Assembly (NCBI RefSeq): GCF_037963835.1
Contig: NZ_CP150145.1
Span: 1,054,001-1,118,000, forward strand
Origin: Paenibacillus sp. FSL H8-0332
GTDB taxonomy: Bacteria > Bacillota > Bacilli > Paenibacillales > Paenibacillaceae
Length of the DNA: 64,000 nucleotides
Direction: 5' to 3'
Shown: positions 8,327 to 16,939 of the stretch, piece after piece
How the letters are laid out: each line of letters starts with the position of its first letter
Numbering within the stretch: position 1 is the stretch's first letter
The notes under the pieces: generated by a model
What the model saw: only the letters and a program-made list of their open reading frames with translations
What the model was told of the DNA's origin: nothing
Databases searched by the model: none
Made by a program: the position numbers and the translations under genes

Positions 8327-9682
8327 ATGTCCAAGAAGATTAATTTTGATTACACCAAAGCCCTTTCCTTCTTCAGCCAGACCGAGATCGACTACTTCGC
8401 CGCTCCGGTGAAGCTGGCCCACGAACAACTGCATAACAAGAGCGGAGCCGGCTCCGACTACCTGGGCTGGATTGATCTCCCTACAGCGTATGACAAGGAA
8501 GAATTCGCCCGTATTCAGCAGGCTGCCAAGAAAATCCAGAGCGACTCCGAAGTGCTGATCGTTATTGGTATCGGCGGATCTTACCTAGGGGCACGCGCAG
8601 CTATTGAGGCGCTGTCACATTCTTTCTACAATAACCTGTCCAAGGACAAGCGCAAGACTCCGGAAGTATATTTTGCCGGAAACAACATCAGCTCCACCTA
8701 CATTACGCATTTGCTTGATCTGGTAGAAGGCAAGGACTTCTCCGTGAATGTAATCTCCAAATCCGGTACAACTACCGAGCCTGCTATTGCCTTCCGTATC
8801 TTCCGCGCAGCATTGGAGAAGAAATACGGCAAGGAAGAAGCCCGCAAACGGATCTACGCAACAACAGACAAGGAGAAGGGCGCACTCAAGAAGCTGGCTA
8901 ACGAAGAAGGCTATGAGTCGTTCATTATCCCTGATGATGTAGGCGGACGTTATTCCGTCCTGACACCGGTAGGCCTTCTGCCTATCGCCGTAGCGGGAAT
9001 TAACATTGAAGAAATGATGCAGGGGGCCGCAGCCGCAGCCGATGAGTTCAACAACCCCGATGTGGCTACGAACCAGAGCTATCAATATGCTGCAGTACGT
9101 AACGCGCTCTACCGCAAAGGCAAGACGACTGAAATCCTCGTGAACTACGAGCCGTCCCTGCACTTTGTCTCTGAATGGTGGAAGCAGCTCTACGGCGAAA
9201 GCGAAGGCAAGGATTACAAGGGAATCTATCCTTCCTCGGTTGACTTCTCGACAGACCTGCACTCCATGGGTCAATTCATTCAGGAGGGTAACCGCAATAT
9301 CTTTGAAACGGTTATCCAGGTAGAGCAGGTACAGCACCATGTATCTATCGAATCTGATCCTGATGATCTGGACGGACTGAACTTCCTGACAGGCAAGACG
9401 ATGGATTTCGTGAACAAGAAGGCTTTCCAAGGAACCATGCTGGCGCACACAGATGGCCAAGTGCCGAACCTGATCGTTACCATCCCTGACCAGACTCCTT
9501 ATACTTTTGGCTATCTGGTGTACTTCTTCGAGAAGGCCTGCGGGATCAGCGGATACCTGCTGGGTGTGAATCCGTTCGACCAGCCGGGTGTTGAAGCCTA
9601 CAAGAAGAACATGTTCGCACTACTGGGCAAACCAGGCTATGAGAAAGAAAAAGCAGAGCTGGAAGCCAGACTTACCGAATAG
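8327..9682 (+). CDS. pgi: Glucose-6-phosphate isomerase
   Basis: A 451-residue phosphoglucose isomerase that interconverts glucose 6-phosphate and fructose 6-phosphate in glycolysis and gluconeogenesis. Visible family blocks: [13 protein letters not shown] (sugar phosphate binding, about residues 76-88), [16 protein letters not shown] (SIS domain phosphate loop), and the C-terminal signature region [26 protein letters not shown]. The length fits the short Bacillus-type form. AGGAGG lies upstream of the ATG. A TATAAT box at 8267-8272 may be the -10 element, although no good -35 is seen. Confidence 0.96.
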   Translation: MSKKINFDYTKALSFFSQTEIDYFAAPVKLAHEQLHNKSGAGSDYLGWIDLPTAYDKEEFARIQQAAKKIQSDSEVLIVIGIGGSYLGARAAIEALSHSFYNNLSKDKRKTPEVYFAGNNISSTYITHLLDLVEGKDFSVNVISKSGTTTEPAIAFRIFRAALEKKYGKEEARKRIYATTDKEKGALKKLANEEGYESFIIPDDVGGRYSVLTPVGLLPIAVAGINIEEMMQGAAAAADEFNNPDVATNQSYQYAAVRNALYRKGKTTEILVNYEPSLHFVSEWWKQLYGESEGKDYKGIYPSSVDFSTDLHSMGQFIQEGNRNIFETVIQVEQVQHHVSIESDPDDLDGLNFLTGKTMDFVNKKAFQGTMLAHTDGQVPNLIVTIPDQTPYTFGYLVYFFEKACGISGYLLGVNPFDQPGVEAYKKNMFALLGKPGYEKEKAELEARLTE

Positions 9683-9726
9683 TCCCACTCTAACCGCAGA
9701 TCATTCATAGTAAGATAAGTCATCAG

Positions 9727-9765
9727 GGAGCAGTCCATAGGTAACCACTACCAGGGCTGCTCCTA
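9727..9765 (+). terminator. Hairpin after pgi, weak terminator candidate
   Basis: GGGAGCAGTCC and GGGCTGCTCC form a stem around a 16-nt loop. There is no clear T-run, so this may be a 3'-end stabilising hairpin rather than a terminator. Confidence 0.4.
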
Positions 9766-9808
9766 ATATATATCAAATCATCACATGTAGAGTAAGGAAT
9801 GGACAACA

Positions 9809-10441
9809 ATGCTGGAACAATACCGGACGGTACGTACCCCCGGCTCGCGGGAGGTCGTAATCCGTAAATCACGCTTCATCGGGCATGTTATGCCGGTGGA
9901 GAACGAGGAAGAAGCTGTGCAATTTATCGATTCGATCAAGAAGCAGCACTGGCATGCAACGCATAACTGCTCTGCTTATATGATCGGAGAGAGGGATGAG
10001 ATCCAGAGACAGTCGGATGACGGGGAACCGAGTGGAACGGCCGGGAAACCGATTTTGGAAGTAATCCGCAGCCAACAGGTGAAGAATGTCGCTATTGTTG
10101 TTACCCGTTATTTCGGAGGCATCATGCTGGGTGCAGGCGGGCTGATCCGGGCCTATACCGATGGCGCTGTACTGGCGCTTACGGCCGGAGAGGTCATCAC
10201 ACGTGTGCTGAGGCGGGAGGTATTCGTGGAAATCGAGTACACTTGGCTGGGCAAGGTGGAGAATGCACTGCGGGGCCGGAATATCCAGACCGGAGAGACT
10301 TTGTTTACGGATAAAGTTACACTGCTGTGTCTTCCGCGCAATAATGAAGGTGACGCATTTATCGCATGGATAACCGATCTTACGGAGGGGCAATCCCTGG
10401 TTACGGAAGGGCGGCGGCTTTACTACAGCGAAGGGGAATAG
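9809..10441 (+). CDS. YigZ/IMPACT family protein
   Basis: A 210-residue protein of the conserved YigZ (UPF0029/IMPACT) family. The N-terminal IMPACT domain contains the signature DDGEPSGTAGKPILEVI (about residues 70-86), then VVTRYFGGIMLGAGGLIRAY; a smaller C-terminal domain of DUF1949 type follows from about residue 140. The eukaryotic relative regulates translation via GCN2; the bacterial role is unsettled. The TetR-type gene starts only 3 bp after the stop, so the two form an operon. Confidence 0.9.
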   Translation: MLEQYRTVRTPGSREVVIRKSRFIGHVMPVENEEEAVQFIDSIKKQHWHATHNCSAYMIGERDEIQRQSDDGEPSGTAGKPILEVIRSQQVKNVAIVVTRYFGGIMLGAGGLIRAYTDGAVLALTAGEVITRVLRREVFVEIEYTWLGKVENALRGRNIQTGETLFTDKVTLLCLPRNNEGDAFIAWITDLTEGQSLVTEGRRLYYSEGE

Positions 10442-10444
10442 ATT

Positions 10445-11026
10445 ATGGCAAGAAGAGCAGTGGAACAGGAGTTGTCGAGAGAAAGAATTCTGGAGGCGGC
10501 GAGGCATCTTTTCATCACCAAAGGGTACCGTGCCATTTCGATGCGCAGCATTGGTCAGCACCTGGGTTACAGCCACGGCTCCCTGTATTACCATTTCAAA
10601 GAGAAAGCCGAACTCTTCTACGCCATTGTCGTTGAGGATTTCAATCATGTGGCTTCGCTGCTGAATCAAGCTATGACCACTCCGCCTGAAGAGGGAATGA
10701 CCCGGGTGGAGCAGCTGATTATGGAGTTCATCCGGTTCGGGCTGGACCATCCGTATCAGTATGAGATCATGTTTATGATCCGCGACGAAGAGCTGCTGGC
10801 TTATTGCCGGGCAGAACAGGGCCGATGTTTCGAGTTGTTTGCGAGCATTGTCCGCCGTCATATGAAGGAAGAGGGATATGTAACAGAGGACTGGCAGAAA
10901 GTTCCGCTGACCTTATTCCTGTCTGCTCACGGATTTATTTCGTATTATATCCAGGATAAAGTGTTGTTCGAAGATGTGAAGCAAGCTGCCCTGACACATG
11001 TTAAGGTATTAAGCCGCAGTTTATAA
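10445..11026 (+). CDS. TetR/AcrR family transcriptional regulator
   Basis: A 193-residue one-component repressor. The N-terminal helix-turn-helix is clear (RERILEAARHLFITKGYRAISMRSIGQHLGYSHGSLYYHF, about residues 12-51). The C-terminal part is an all-helical ligand domain with no recognisable specificity. It follows the YigZ gene by 3 bp and is probably cotranscribed. Its target may be this operon or a distant gene; nothing here decides that. Confidence 0.88.
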   Translation: MARRAVEQELSRERILEAARHLFITKGYRAISMRSIGQHLGYSHGSLYYHFKEKAELFYAIVVEDFNHVASLLNQAMTTPPEEGMTRVEQLIMEFIRFGLDHPYQYEIMFMIRDEELLAYCRAEQGRCFELFASIVRRHMKEEGYVTEDWQKVPLTLFLSAHGFISYYIQDKVLFEDVKQAALTHVKVLSRSL

Positions 11027-11117
11027 AAAGCTGTTTTTTTTAACGGCTCGTACTTTAGAGCGTTGCATTGGTATAACTTTGCATGGTGAAAGTGTTACAG
11101 GAACTATAAATTGTATA

Positions 11118-11153
11118 GAGAGCAGCTTCGCGGTTCATGCGTAGCTGCTCTTC
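11118..11153. terminator. Hairpin between the TetR and yjbQ 3' ends
   Basis: AGAGCAGCT (11119-11127) and AGCTGCTCT (11143-11151) form a 9-bp stem between two convergent genes. T-runs are poor on both sides, so terminator function is tentative. Confidence 0.4.
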
Positions 11154-11170
11154 TACAAGGGCAGGCAGTG

Positions 11171-11575
11171 CTAGCCTTCCATAATTTTGAGGTGGCACTG
11201 GCGTTGCCTTGGGCCATCGAACTCGCAAAAATAGATGCCCTGCCAACGGCCCAAGAGCACAGCCCCTTCATGAATAATTAGGGTCTGCGAAGGACCGGCC
11301 GTAATGGATTTCAAGTGGGAAGCTGTATTGCCCTCGGCATGGCGGTATTTGGGATGCTCCCAGGGATAGACCTCATCCAGACGCATCAACACATCACGCT
11401 TCACATCAGGATCGGCGTTCTCGTTAATTGCAATCCCTGCGGTGGTGTGCGGGCAATAGACAATCAGCAGTCCGTTAAGAACTCCGCTATTCTTCACATA
11501 AGCCTGAACCTCGCGGGTAATATCCCGCATTTCATCCCGTTTGCTGGTGGTGATCTCCATAGTATGCAGCATCAT
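11171..11575 (-). CDS. YjbQ family protein (UPF0047; secondary thiamine-phosphate synthase fold)
   Basis: A protein of 134 residues that matches the short YjbQ family over its whole length. Family blocks: [18 protein letters not shown], with a conserved His likely binding metal or phosphate; [18 protein letters not shown]; and [18 protein letters not shown]. Members have been reported to have weak thiamine-phosphate synthase activity; the true role is uncertain. The frame is open to 11629, but the ATG at 11575 is chosen because GAGAGGGG lies six bases upstream and the resulting length is typical. Confidence 0.85.
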   Translation of the reverse strand: MMLHTMEITTSKRDEMRDITREVQAYVKNSGVLNGLLIVYCPHTTAGIAINENADPDVKRDVLMRLDEVYPWEHPKYRHAEGNTASHLKSITAGPSQTLIIHEGAVLLGRWQGIYFCEFDGPRQRQCHLKIMEG

Positions 11576-11644
11576 GAACAGCCCCTCTCTGATTTGGATA
11601 TAACGAGTGCTACTTATACTTTTACCCAAAAACTAACAAAGTAA

Positions 11645-11693
11645 TTGACGGCAGCAAGCGGTATTTGGTAAAGTAGGAATAACTTTAAACCAA
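11645..11693 (+). promoter_or_regulatory. Promoter and candidate operator of the sulfate uptake operon
   Basis: TTGACG (11645-11650), an 18-bp spacer and TAAAGT (11669-11674) form a plausible sigma-A promoter. Its -10 box lies inside an inverted repeat, TTGGTAAAGT...ACTTTAAACCAA (11665-11693). A second copy of the central AGGAATAA lies at about 11704. The TAGGAAT core resembles what is known of CymR (cysteine repressor) sites in Bacillus, but the assignment is inference. Confidence 0.5.
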
Positions 11694-11766
11694 GTATATT
11701 AATAGGAATAATCAAACCTTAAAGTCGAGTATACCGACCGGTTATCCGGAGGTGGGAGGTTGACCA

Positions 11767-12582
11767 TTGAATTCGCTGATCAGGCACAAGGGCTGGACCT
11801 GGGGATTTAGATCAACGGTTGTACTGTATTTTGTCATTCTGATTGTGCTGCCGATCCTCGGGGTCTATTACAATTCATTCTCATCCGGGCTCGGAAGCTT
11901 CACTGAAAGTGTGAGCGATCCGATTGCCTGGAAGTCGGTCCTGTTAACACTCAAGCTGGCGGTCATTGCGGCTCTTACGAATGTGCTGCTGGGCACGATG
12001 ATCGCCTGGGTCCTTATCCGTTATAAGTTCCGGGGCAGGGCGCTGCTGAACAGCCTTGTCGATCTCCCGTTTGCCCTGCCTACTGCGGTGGGCGGACTGA
12101 TGATTCTACTGCTGCTGGGTCCGGGAAGCCTGATCGGGGGCCTTGCGGAATCACTGGGCTTCACAATTGTTTTTCACCAGCCTGCGATTGTGATTGCGAT
12201 GGTCTTCGTTACATTCCCCTTCGTCATCCGGGCGGTGCAGCCGCTGCTGGAGGAGCTGGACGCTTCGGAAGAAGAGGCAGCCTATACGATGGGAGCGAAG
12301 CCGAGCCGGGTCTTCTTTCAGGTGATCTTGCCGTCTATGGCGCCTGGCATGATCGGCGGCGGGATGCTGGCCTTCTCGCGGGCGCTCGCTGAATTCGGTG
12401 CGGTTGTCCTCGTGGCAGGCAATATTCCGGGGCGCACGCTGGTGTCTTCCGTGTTTATTTTCGGAGAGGTCGAAAGTGATAATCCGGCGGGGGCCGCTGC
12501 GGTGTCGATCATTCTGTTGACCTTATCCTTCCTGATTCTCTGGCTGATCAGCCTCATGCAGATGCGGGGGAGAAGATCATGA
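11767..12582 (+). CDS. cysT: Sulfate/thiosulfate ABC transporter permease CysT
   Basis: A 271-residue inner-membrane permease with about six transmembrane segments, the first subunit of the sulfate importer. The CysT hallmarks are VDLPFALPTAVGGLMILLLLG (residues about 98-118) and the EAA loop EEEAAYTMGAKPSRVFFQVILP. The start is a TTG at 11767, supported by GGGAGG seven bases upstream; no ATG is better placed. The stop overlaps the cysW start by 4 bp, indicating translational coupling. With cysW, cysA and sbp it completes the transporter. Confidence 0.93.
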   Translation: MNSLIRHKGWTWGFRSTVVLYFVILIVLPILGVYYNSFSSGLGSFTESVSDPIAWKSVLLTLKLAVIAALTNVLLGTMIAWVLIRYKFRGRALLNSLVDLPFALPTAVGGLMILLLLGPGSLIGGLAESLGFTIVFHQPAIVIAMVFVTFPFVIRAVQPLLEELDASEEEAAYTMGAKPSRVFFQVILPSMAPGMIGGGMLAFSRALAEFGAVVLVAGNIPGRTLVSSVFIFGEVESDNPAGAAAVSIILLTLSFLILWLISLMQMRGRRS

Positions 12583-13376
12583 GAAGATTGTGGATTGGAC
12601 TGACCTATCTCGTGTTCTTCATTCTGATCGCAGCTCCGCTTGGCAGGATGACAATGGGGGCCTTCAGCGAAGGCTGGAGCGGCTTCTGGGACGCCCTGAC
12701 CCGGCCGGAGGCGCTTCATGCGCTCCTGATGACCGGATACGTTGTGGTGGTTGTGACGCTGCTGAATACGCTGTTTGGTATTATGACGGCCCTGTATCTG
12801 GTACGGGCGAACTGGCTGGGCCGTCGTCTCAAAAGCCTGCTGAACAGCATTGTGGATCTGCCTTATGCGGTATCGCCGGTTATCGGCGGGCTGATGATCG
12901 TTTTGCTGCTCGGGCCGGATAGTGCGCTGGGTGCGTTGTTTGAGCAAATCGGAGTGAAGATTGTGTATGCTTTTCCGGGAATGGTGATTGCTACGCTGTT
13001 CGTGACGTTCCCGCTGATGGTGCGCGAGGTGATGCCGGTGCTGCAAGAGATCGGTTCCCAGCAGGAAGAAGCTGCGTCCACACTTGGCGCATATGGCTGG
13101 ACGACCTTCTGGAAGGTGACCTGGCCTTCTATCCGCTGGGCGGTCATCTATGGAGTGATTCTGACGGTGGCCCGCTCGCTGGGTGAGTTTGGTGCGGTGC
13201 TCGTCGTTTCCGGCAATATTATGAACCGGACCCAGACGGCCACCACACTGGTCTATCAGGATGTCGAGAATTTCAATGTTACGGCTGCGGGCGGGATAGC
13301 GCTGGTGCTGGCCGCATTCTCCGCAGGACTGCTGCTGCTTATGGAATGGAGCAAGAGAAGAAAGGGAGGGCACTAA
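12579..13376 (+). CDS. cysW: Sulfate ABC transporter permease CysW
   Basis: A 265-residue permease, partner of CysT. It shows about six membrane segments, the motif VDLPYAVSPVIGGLMIVLLLG (about residues 92-112) parallel to that of CysT, and the EAA loop QQEEAASTLGAYGWTTFWKVTWP that contacts the ATPase. The ATG lies in the cysT stop (ATGA overlap), and cysA starts 2 bp after the cysW stop. Confidence 0.93.
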   Translation: MRRLWIGLTYLVFFILIAAPLGRMTMGAFSEGWSGFWDALTRPEALHALLMTGYVVVVVTLLNTLFGIMTALYLVRANWLGRRLKSLLNSIVDLPYAVSPVIGGLMIVLLLGPDSALGALFEQIGVKIVYAFPGMVIATLFVTFPLMVREVMPVLQEIGSQQEEAASTLGAYGWTTFWKVTWPSIRWAVIYGVILTVARSLGEFGAVLVVSGNIMNRTQTATTLVYQDVENFNVTAAGGIALVLAAFSAGLLLLMEWSKRRKGGH

Positions 13377-13378
13377 TT

Positions 13379-14443
13379 ATGCATGTAGAGGTCCGGGGAC
13401 TCGATAAGCATTTTGGCGATTTTCATGCGGTGAAGGATGTCCATTTCGGCATTACTAAAGGCCATCTGATCGGGCTGCTCGGCCCAAGCGGCGGCGGCAA
13501 AACCTCGATCCTGCGGATGCTGGCGGGCCTTGAGACGCCGGACAGCGGCGAGATTATTTTCCACGGCCGGGCGGTGAATCATCTTCCGCCGCAGGAGCGC
13601 GAGATCGGCTTCGTCTTCCAGAATTATGCCCTGTTCAAGCATATGACGGTGTTCGAGAATATCGCCTTCGGACTGAAGGTCAAGAAAGCTAGTAAGTCTG
13701 TAATCCGTGACCGTGTCACCGAGCTGGTGGAGCTTACCGGTCTGAAGGGCTTCGAGAACCGGTATCCGCATCAGCTGTCCGGGGGGCAGCGTCAGCGGGT
13801 GGCTTTTGCCCGGGCGCTGGCCCCTGAGCCGCAGCTGCTGCTGCTGGATGAGCCGTTCGCGGCGATTGATGCGAAGATCCGTCAGGAGCTGCGTTCCTGG
13901 CTGCGGGAGCTGATCGAACGTGTCGGGATTACCTCGATCTTCGTCACCCACGACCAGGATGAGGCTATTGAAGTTGCGGATGAGATTATGATCATTAACC
14001 AGGGGCGGCTGGAGCAGAAGGGGACGCCTTGGGATATCTATAAAGAGCCGAAGACACCGTTCGTGGCCACCTTCATCGGGGAATCCACGCTGATCGGCAG
14101 TGCTTCCGAGCTGAAGGGCTTCGAGGGCGCAGGCGGCGGTAAGCCTACCAAGGCGTTGATCCGTCCCGAGTACATTGAGGTAGGCCATCTGCATGAATTC
14201 AAAATGGCTTCGGCCACGGAGCAGGGTACGGTCAAGCATCTGCATTTTCGCGGAAGTGAATGGCTCGTGGAGGTTGAGGTAAAGGGACATAAACTGGTCA
14301 CCTACCGCTCTCTGGAGAAAGAAACGCTGACTCCGGGCCAAGAGATATCCGTGCTGGTGCACCGCGCTTACCTGTTCAATGAGGAGCGGAGCTGGATTCA
14401 GGAGAATGGCCTTAAGAAAGATCCGATGCCTGTATTTATCTAA
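13379..14443 (+). CDS. cysA: Sulfate ABC transporter ATP-binding protein CysA
   Basis: A 354-residue ATPase energising sulfate uptake. It carries Walker A GPSGGGKTS (about residues 36-44), Q-loop VFQNYALFKHMT, signature LSGGQRQR, Walker B LLLLDEPFAAID and switch His in VTHDQDEA. A C-terminal TOBE-like regulatory domain follows (about residues 240-345). The upstream in-frame ATG at 13346 lies within cysW; the ATG at 13379 has GGAGGG eight bases before it and gives the normal CysA length and N-terminus. Confidence 0.94.
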   Translation: MHVEVRGLDKHFGDFHAVKDVHFGITKGHLIGLLGPSGGGKTSILRMLAGLETPDSGEIIFHGRAVNHLPPQEREIGFVFQNYALFKHMTVFENIAFGLKVKKASKSVIRDRVTELVELTGLKGFENRYPHQLSGGQRQRVAFARALAPEPQLLLLDEPFAAIDAKIRQELRSWLRELIERVGITSIFVTHDQDEAIEVADEIMIINQGRLEQKGTPWDIYKEPKTPFVATFIGESTLIGSASELKGFEGAGGGKPTKALIRPEYIEVGHLHEFKMASATEQGTVKHLHFRGSEWLVEVEVKGHKLVTYRSLEKETLTPGQEISVLVHRAYLFNEERSWIQENGLKKDPMPVFI

Positions 14444-14473
14444 AAAATAAAGGATGTGCGAGGTGTCGCTGGT

Positions 14474-15547
14474 ATGAGGCTTATCAGAAGGAGCAGACCA
14501 CTGCACGGATGGCTGACGGTCTTAATGCTGGCGGTGTTCACCCTGACCGCTGCCGGCTGCGGGAATGAGCAGCAGGCTGCAGGAGAGGCAGGTGCGCCGC
14601 CGCAGGGAGATCTAACGCTTGTGGTGGGTGCCTACAGCGTGGTGAAGGATGCCATGGGCGAGATTCTCCCCAGGTTCGCGGAGAAATGGAAGGCGGATAC
14701 CGGTCAGACTATCGTATTCCAGCAGTCCTATGAGGCTTCCGGTACCCAGGCGCGGGCGATTGCCGGCGGCTTTGAGGCGGATGTCACGCTGCTTGCCATG
14801 GAAGGCGATGTCGGGAAGCTGGTCAAGGCGGGCCTTGTGGAGAAGGACTGGAAGAAGCACGGCGGTGAGGCGGGTATGGTGACGCGGTCGGTTGTGGCCC
14901 TGGGAACGCGGGAGGGCAATCCGAAGGGGATTCATGATTTTGCCGATCTGGCGAAGCCGGGGGTGAAGGTGCTCTACCCTAATCCGAAGACCTCCGGCGG
15001 TGCCCAGTGGGACATCAACGCGATCTACGGGGCCGGCCTGAAGCGTTCTGAGCAGCAGGAGGGGACGAAGGACCCTACGGTTGCCAAGGCTTTCCTGGAG
15101 AGCATACACAGGAATGTCGAATCGCTGGATAAAAGCGGGCGGGCCTCGATGGCTGCCTTCGAGTACGGGGTCGGCGATGTGATCGTGACTTATGAGAATG
15201 AGCTGCTGGCGCGGATTGCCGAGGGAGTGAAGTATGAGGTGATCATTCCGCAGAATACGATGCTGATCGAGAACCCTGCAGCCGTGGTGGATAAATACGC
15301 GGATAAGCATGGTACCCGTGCGGCCGCAGATGCGCTGGTCGATTATCTGACGACGCCGCAGGCGCAGGAGATATTCGCTAAGTTCGGCTTTCGTCCTGTG
15401 AACCAGCAGGTCTATGCGGCACATGAGAGCCAGTATCCGGTTCCTGTCGGGCTGTTCGACATCAGCTATCTTGGCGGCTGGGAGGAAGTCCGCACCACGT
15501 TATACTCCAAGCGGGGCATATGGTATCAGGTGCTGGCCGGGATCTAG
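14474..15547 (+). CDS. sbp: Sulfate-binding lipoprotein (extracellular solute-binding protein)
   Basis: A 357-residue substrate-binding subunit. The N-terminus is a lipoprotein signal with lipobox LTAAGC (Cys about residue 28), anchoring the protein to the outer face of the membrane. The sulfate-binding family block is visible as SYEASGTQARAIAGGFEADVTLLAMEGD, followed by YPNPKTSGGAQWDINAIYGAGL, whose residues contact the anion in known SBPs. The ATG at 14474 has GAGGTG eight bases upstream; the more upstream GTG at 14456 has none. It is the last gene of the operon, which is unusual since the binding protein is often first. Confidence 0.92.
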   Translation: MRLIRRSRPLHGWLTVLMLAVFTLTAAGCGNEQQAAGEAGAPPQGDLTLVVGAYSVVKDAMGEILPRFAEKWKADTGQTIVFQQSYEASGTQARAIAGGFEADVTLLAMEGDVGKLVKAGLVEKDWKKHGGEAGMVTRSVVALGTREGNPKGIHDFADLAKPGVKVLYPNPKTSGGAQWDINAIYGAGLKRSEQQEGTKDPTVAKAFLESIHRNVESLDKSGRASMAAFEYGVGDVIVTYENELLARIAEGVKYEVIIPQNTMLIENPAAVVDKYADKHGTRAAADALVDYLTTPQAQEIFAKFGFRPVNQQVYAAHESQYPVPVGLFDISYLGGWEEVRTTLYSKRGIWYQVLAGI

Positions 15548-15581
15548 GTGGATAAAGGCAGGTTCTGAGTGTGAGGTGCGT

Positions 15582-15713
15582 ATGAGGAAGAGAGCTGTTC
15601 TATGGCCGGATGAGGCTGAAGGACGGCTCTTTGCCGTTCTTACAGGCTGGTGTGCAAAGGACCGGCTGCTGTTCTATAATGAACTGACGGATATTCGAGA
15701 AAAAAGACGATGA
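15582..15713 (+). CDS. Possible small ORF, 43 codons, unknown
   Basis: An ATG at 15582 opens a 43-codon frame (start MRKRAVLWPDEAEG, end ELTDIREKRR) in the gap between sbp and the PhnP-like gene. The ribosome site (GAGGTG) is only three bases from the ATG, which is poor. The TGA stop overlaps the ribosome site of the next gene, which would fit translational coupling. No family is recognised; it may not be coding. Confidence 0.25.
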   Translation: MRKRAVLWPDEAEGRLFAVLTGWCAKDRLLFYNELTDIREKRR

Positions 15714-15726
15714 GGTGGGCAGGCAT

Positions 15727-16506
15727 ATGGATACATTAGTGTTCCTCGGAACAGGGGATGCCATGGGCGTACCCCGGGTCTACTGTGATTGCGAGACCTG
15801 TACGGAAGCAAGAACCACCGGGCGCAATAACCGCCTGCGTTCTTCTGTGCTTATAGATAACGGCAGCGGCTTTCTGGCGATTGACTGCGGACCGGACTGG
15901 CGGAGACAGATGGAGCTGCAGGGGCACCGCACCATGAAGCGTCTGCTCGTGACACATGCGCATTTCGATCATATCGGCGGGCTGCCGGAATGGGCGGACA
16001 GCTGCCGCTGGATGGGCTTCCGGGGAGAACTGTACGCTCCGGCGGAGGTCATTCCCGTCATCCAGCGGCAATACCCGTGGCTCAGCGGGCATATCGACAT
16101 GATCCCTTGTGATGACGGCATTACGCTGGATGGCTGGCAGATTAGCACATGGCGGGTGAACCATGGCAAGAATGGTTACTCCTATGCCTACAGGCTGGAG
16201 AAGGAGGACTATGCCTGGGTGTACTGCCCGGACTCGATCTCTCTGACCACGGAGGAAACCAGGCGTATGCATGGAGCGGACCTGCTGGTGCTGGGAACCA
16301 GCTTTTATTACGAGGCAGCTGAATTGTCCACCCGCTCTGTGTATGATATGACCGAAGCTGCCGATCTGCTGGAGACCGTTCAGCCGCGCCGCGCAGTCTA
16401 CACACATATGTCGCATGACATCAATCTGGACAAGGATTATATTCTGCCGGAGAAGGTTACGCTTGCTGTGACGGGGATGAGGGTTCCGCTGTGCCGGGAG
16501 CAGTGA
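15727..16506 (+). CDS. PhnP-like metallo-beta-lactamase fold phosphodiesterase
   Basis: A 259-residue cytoplasmic hydrolase of the metallo-beta-lactamase superfamily. The N-terminus GTGDAMGVPRVYCDCETCTEAR has the two-cysteine pattern that binds a structural metal in PhnP. The metal-site motif is THAHFDHIGG (about residues 77-86), followed by a late THMSHDI histidine pair. PhnP cleaves ribosyl 1,2-cyclic phosphate in phosphonate breakdown, but no phn genes are nearby, so the substrate here is open. The ATG at 15727 is eight bases after GAGGTGG. Confidence 0.82.
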   Translation: MDTLVFLGTGDAMGVPRVYCDCETCTEARTTGRNNRLRSSVLIDNGSGFLAIDCGPDWRRQMELQGHRTMKRLLVTHAHFDHIGGLPEWADSCRWMGFRGELYAPAEVIPVIQRQYPWLSGHIDMIPCDDGITLDGWQISTWRVNHGKNGYSYAYRLEKEDYAWVYCPDSISLTTEETRRMHGADLLVLGTSFYYEAAELSTRSVYDMTEAADLLETVQPRRAVYTHMSHDINLDKDYILPEKVTLAVTGMRVPLCREQ

Positions 16507-16939
16507 TAAGGCTATGCGCCGGACGCAGGGCATGAACACAATGATCTAAGGATAGGCTCTCTATATGGCAGACAGGTATGGTTACTGCTGCTGTACAGGG
16601 GCTTTTTTATTGTCAAAAGATAGTGCAACGTGAGGCACTGCCTATACGAGGCATGAGGTACGAGTATCGTTCATCTTAGGGTGATTTCAGCCCCAAGACC
16701 GACCCGGGAATCCGCCCCCCGCCGCTGGGTCCCTTGCCTGGGGTCTAGTAAACTAATGGCATCGGAGCCGAAGCGAGTGAGTCCACAACGGGCTTGCCTT
16801 CCAGTTTTATGTATATGATGCGTATATTTCTTTATTTTCAAAAAGAGAAGGAGGTACTATACTAAAACGATGTGCTATGGATTAGAGGAATAAATTGTTA
16901 ATGCTGCGGGGTGCGGAATTCTAAAGGGGAGCTGATGAT
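16507..16939. other. 433-bp non-coding spacer with a C-rich structured element
   Basis: No ORF is supported. A nested stem can be drawn: CCCCA (16691-16695) with TGGGG (16739-16743), enclosing ACCC (16702-16705) and GGGT (16727-16730). Downstream is the phrase GGAGCCGAAGCGAGTGAGTC near 16764. It could be the 5' leader of the ABC exporter gene or a degenerate repeat. No known riboswitch class is recognised. Confidence 0.35.

Noticed and set aside
12318..15424. Long minus-strand ORFs across cysT-sbp
   Set aside because: They are antisense shadows of high-GC genes with rare stop codons on the opposite strand; no motifs or ribosome sites.
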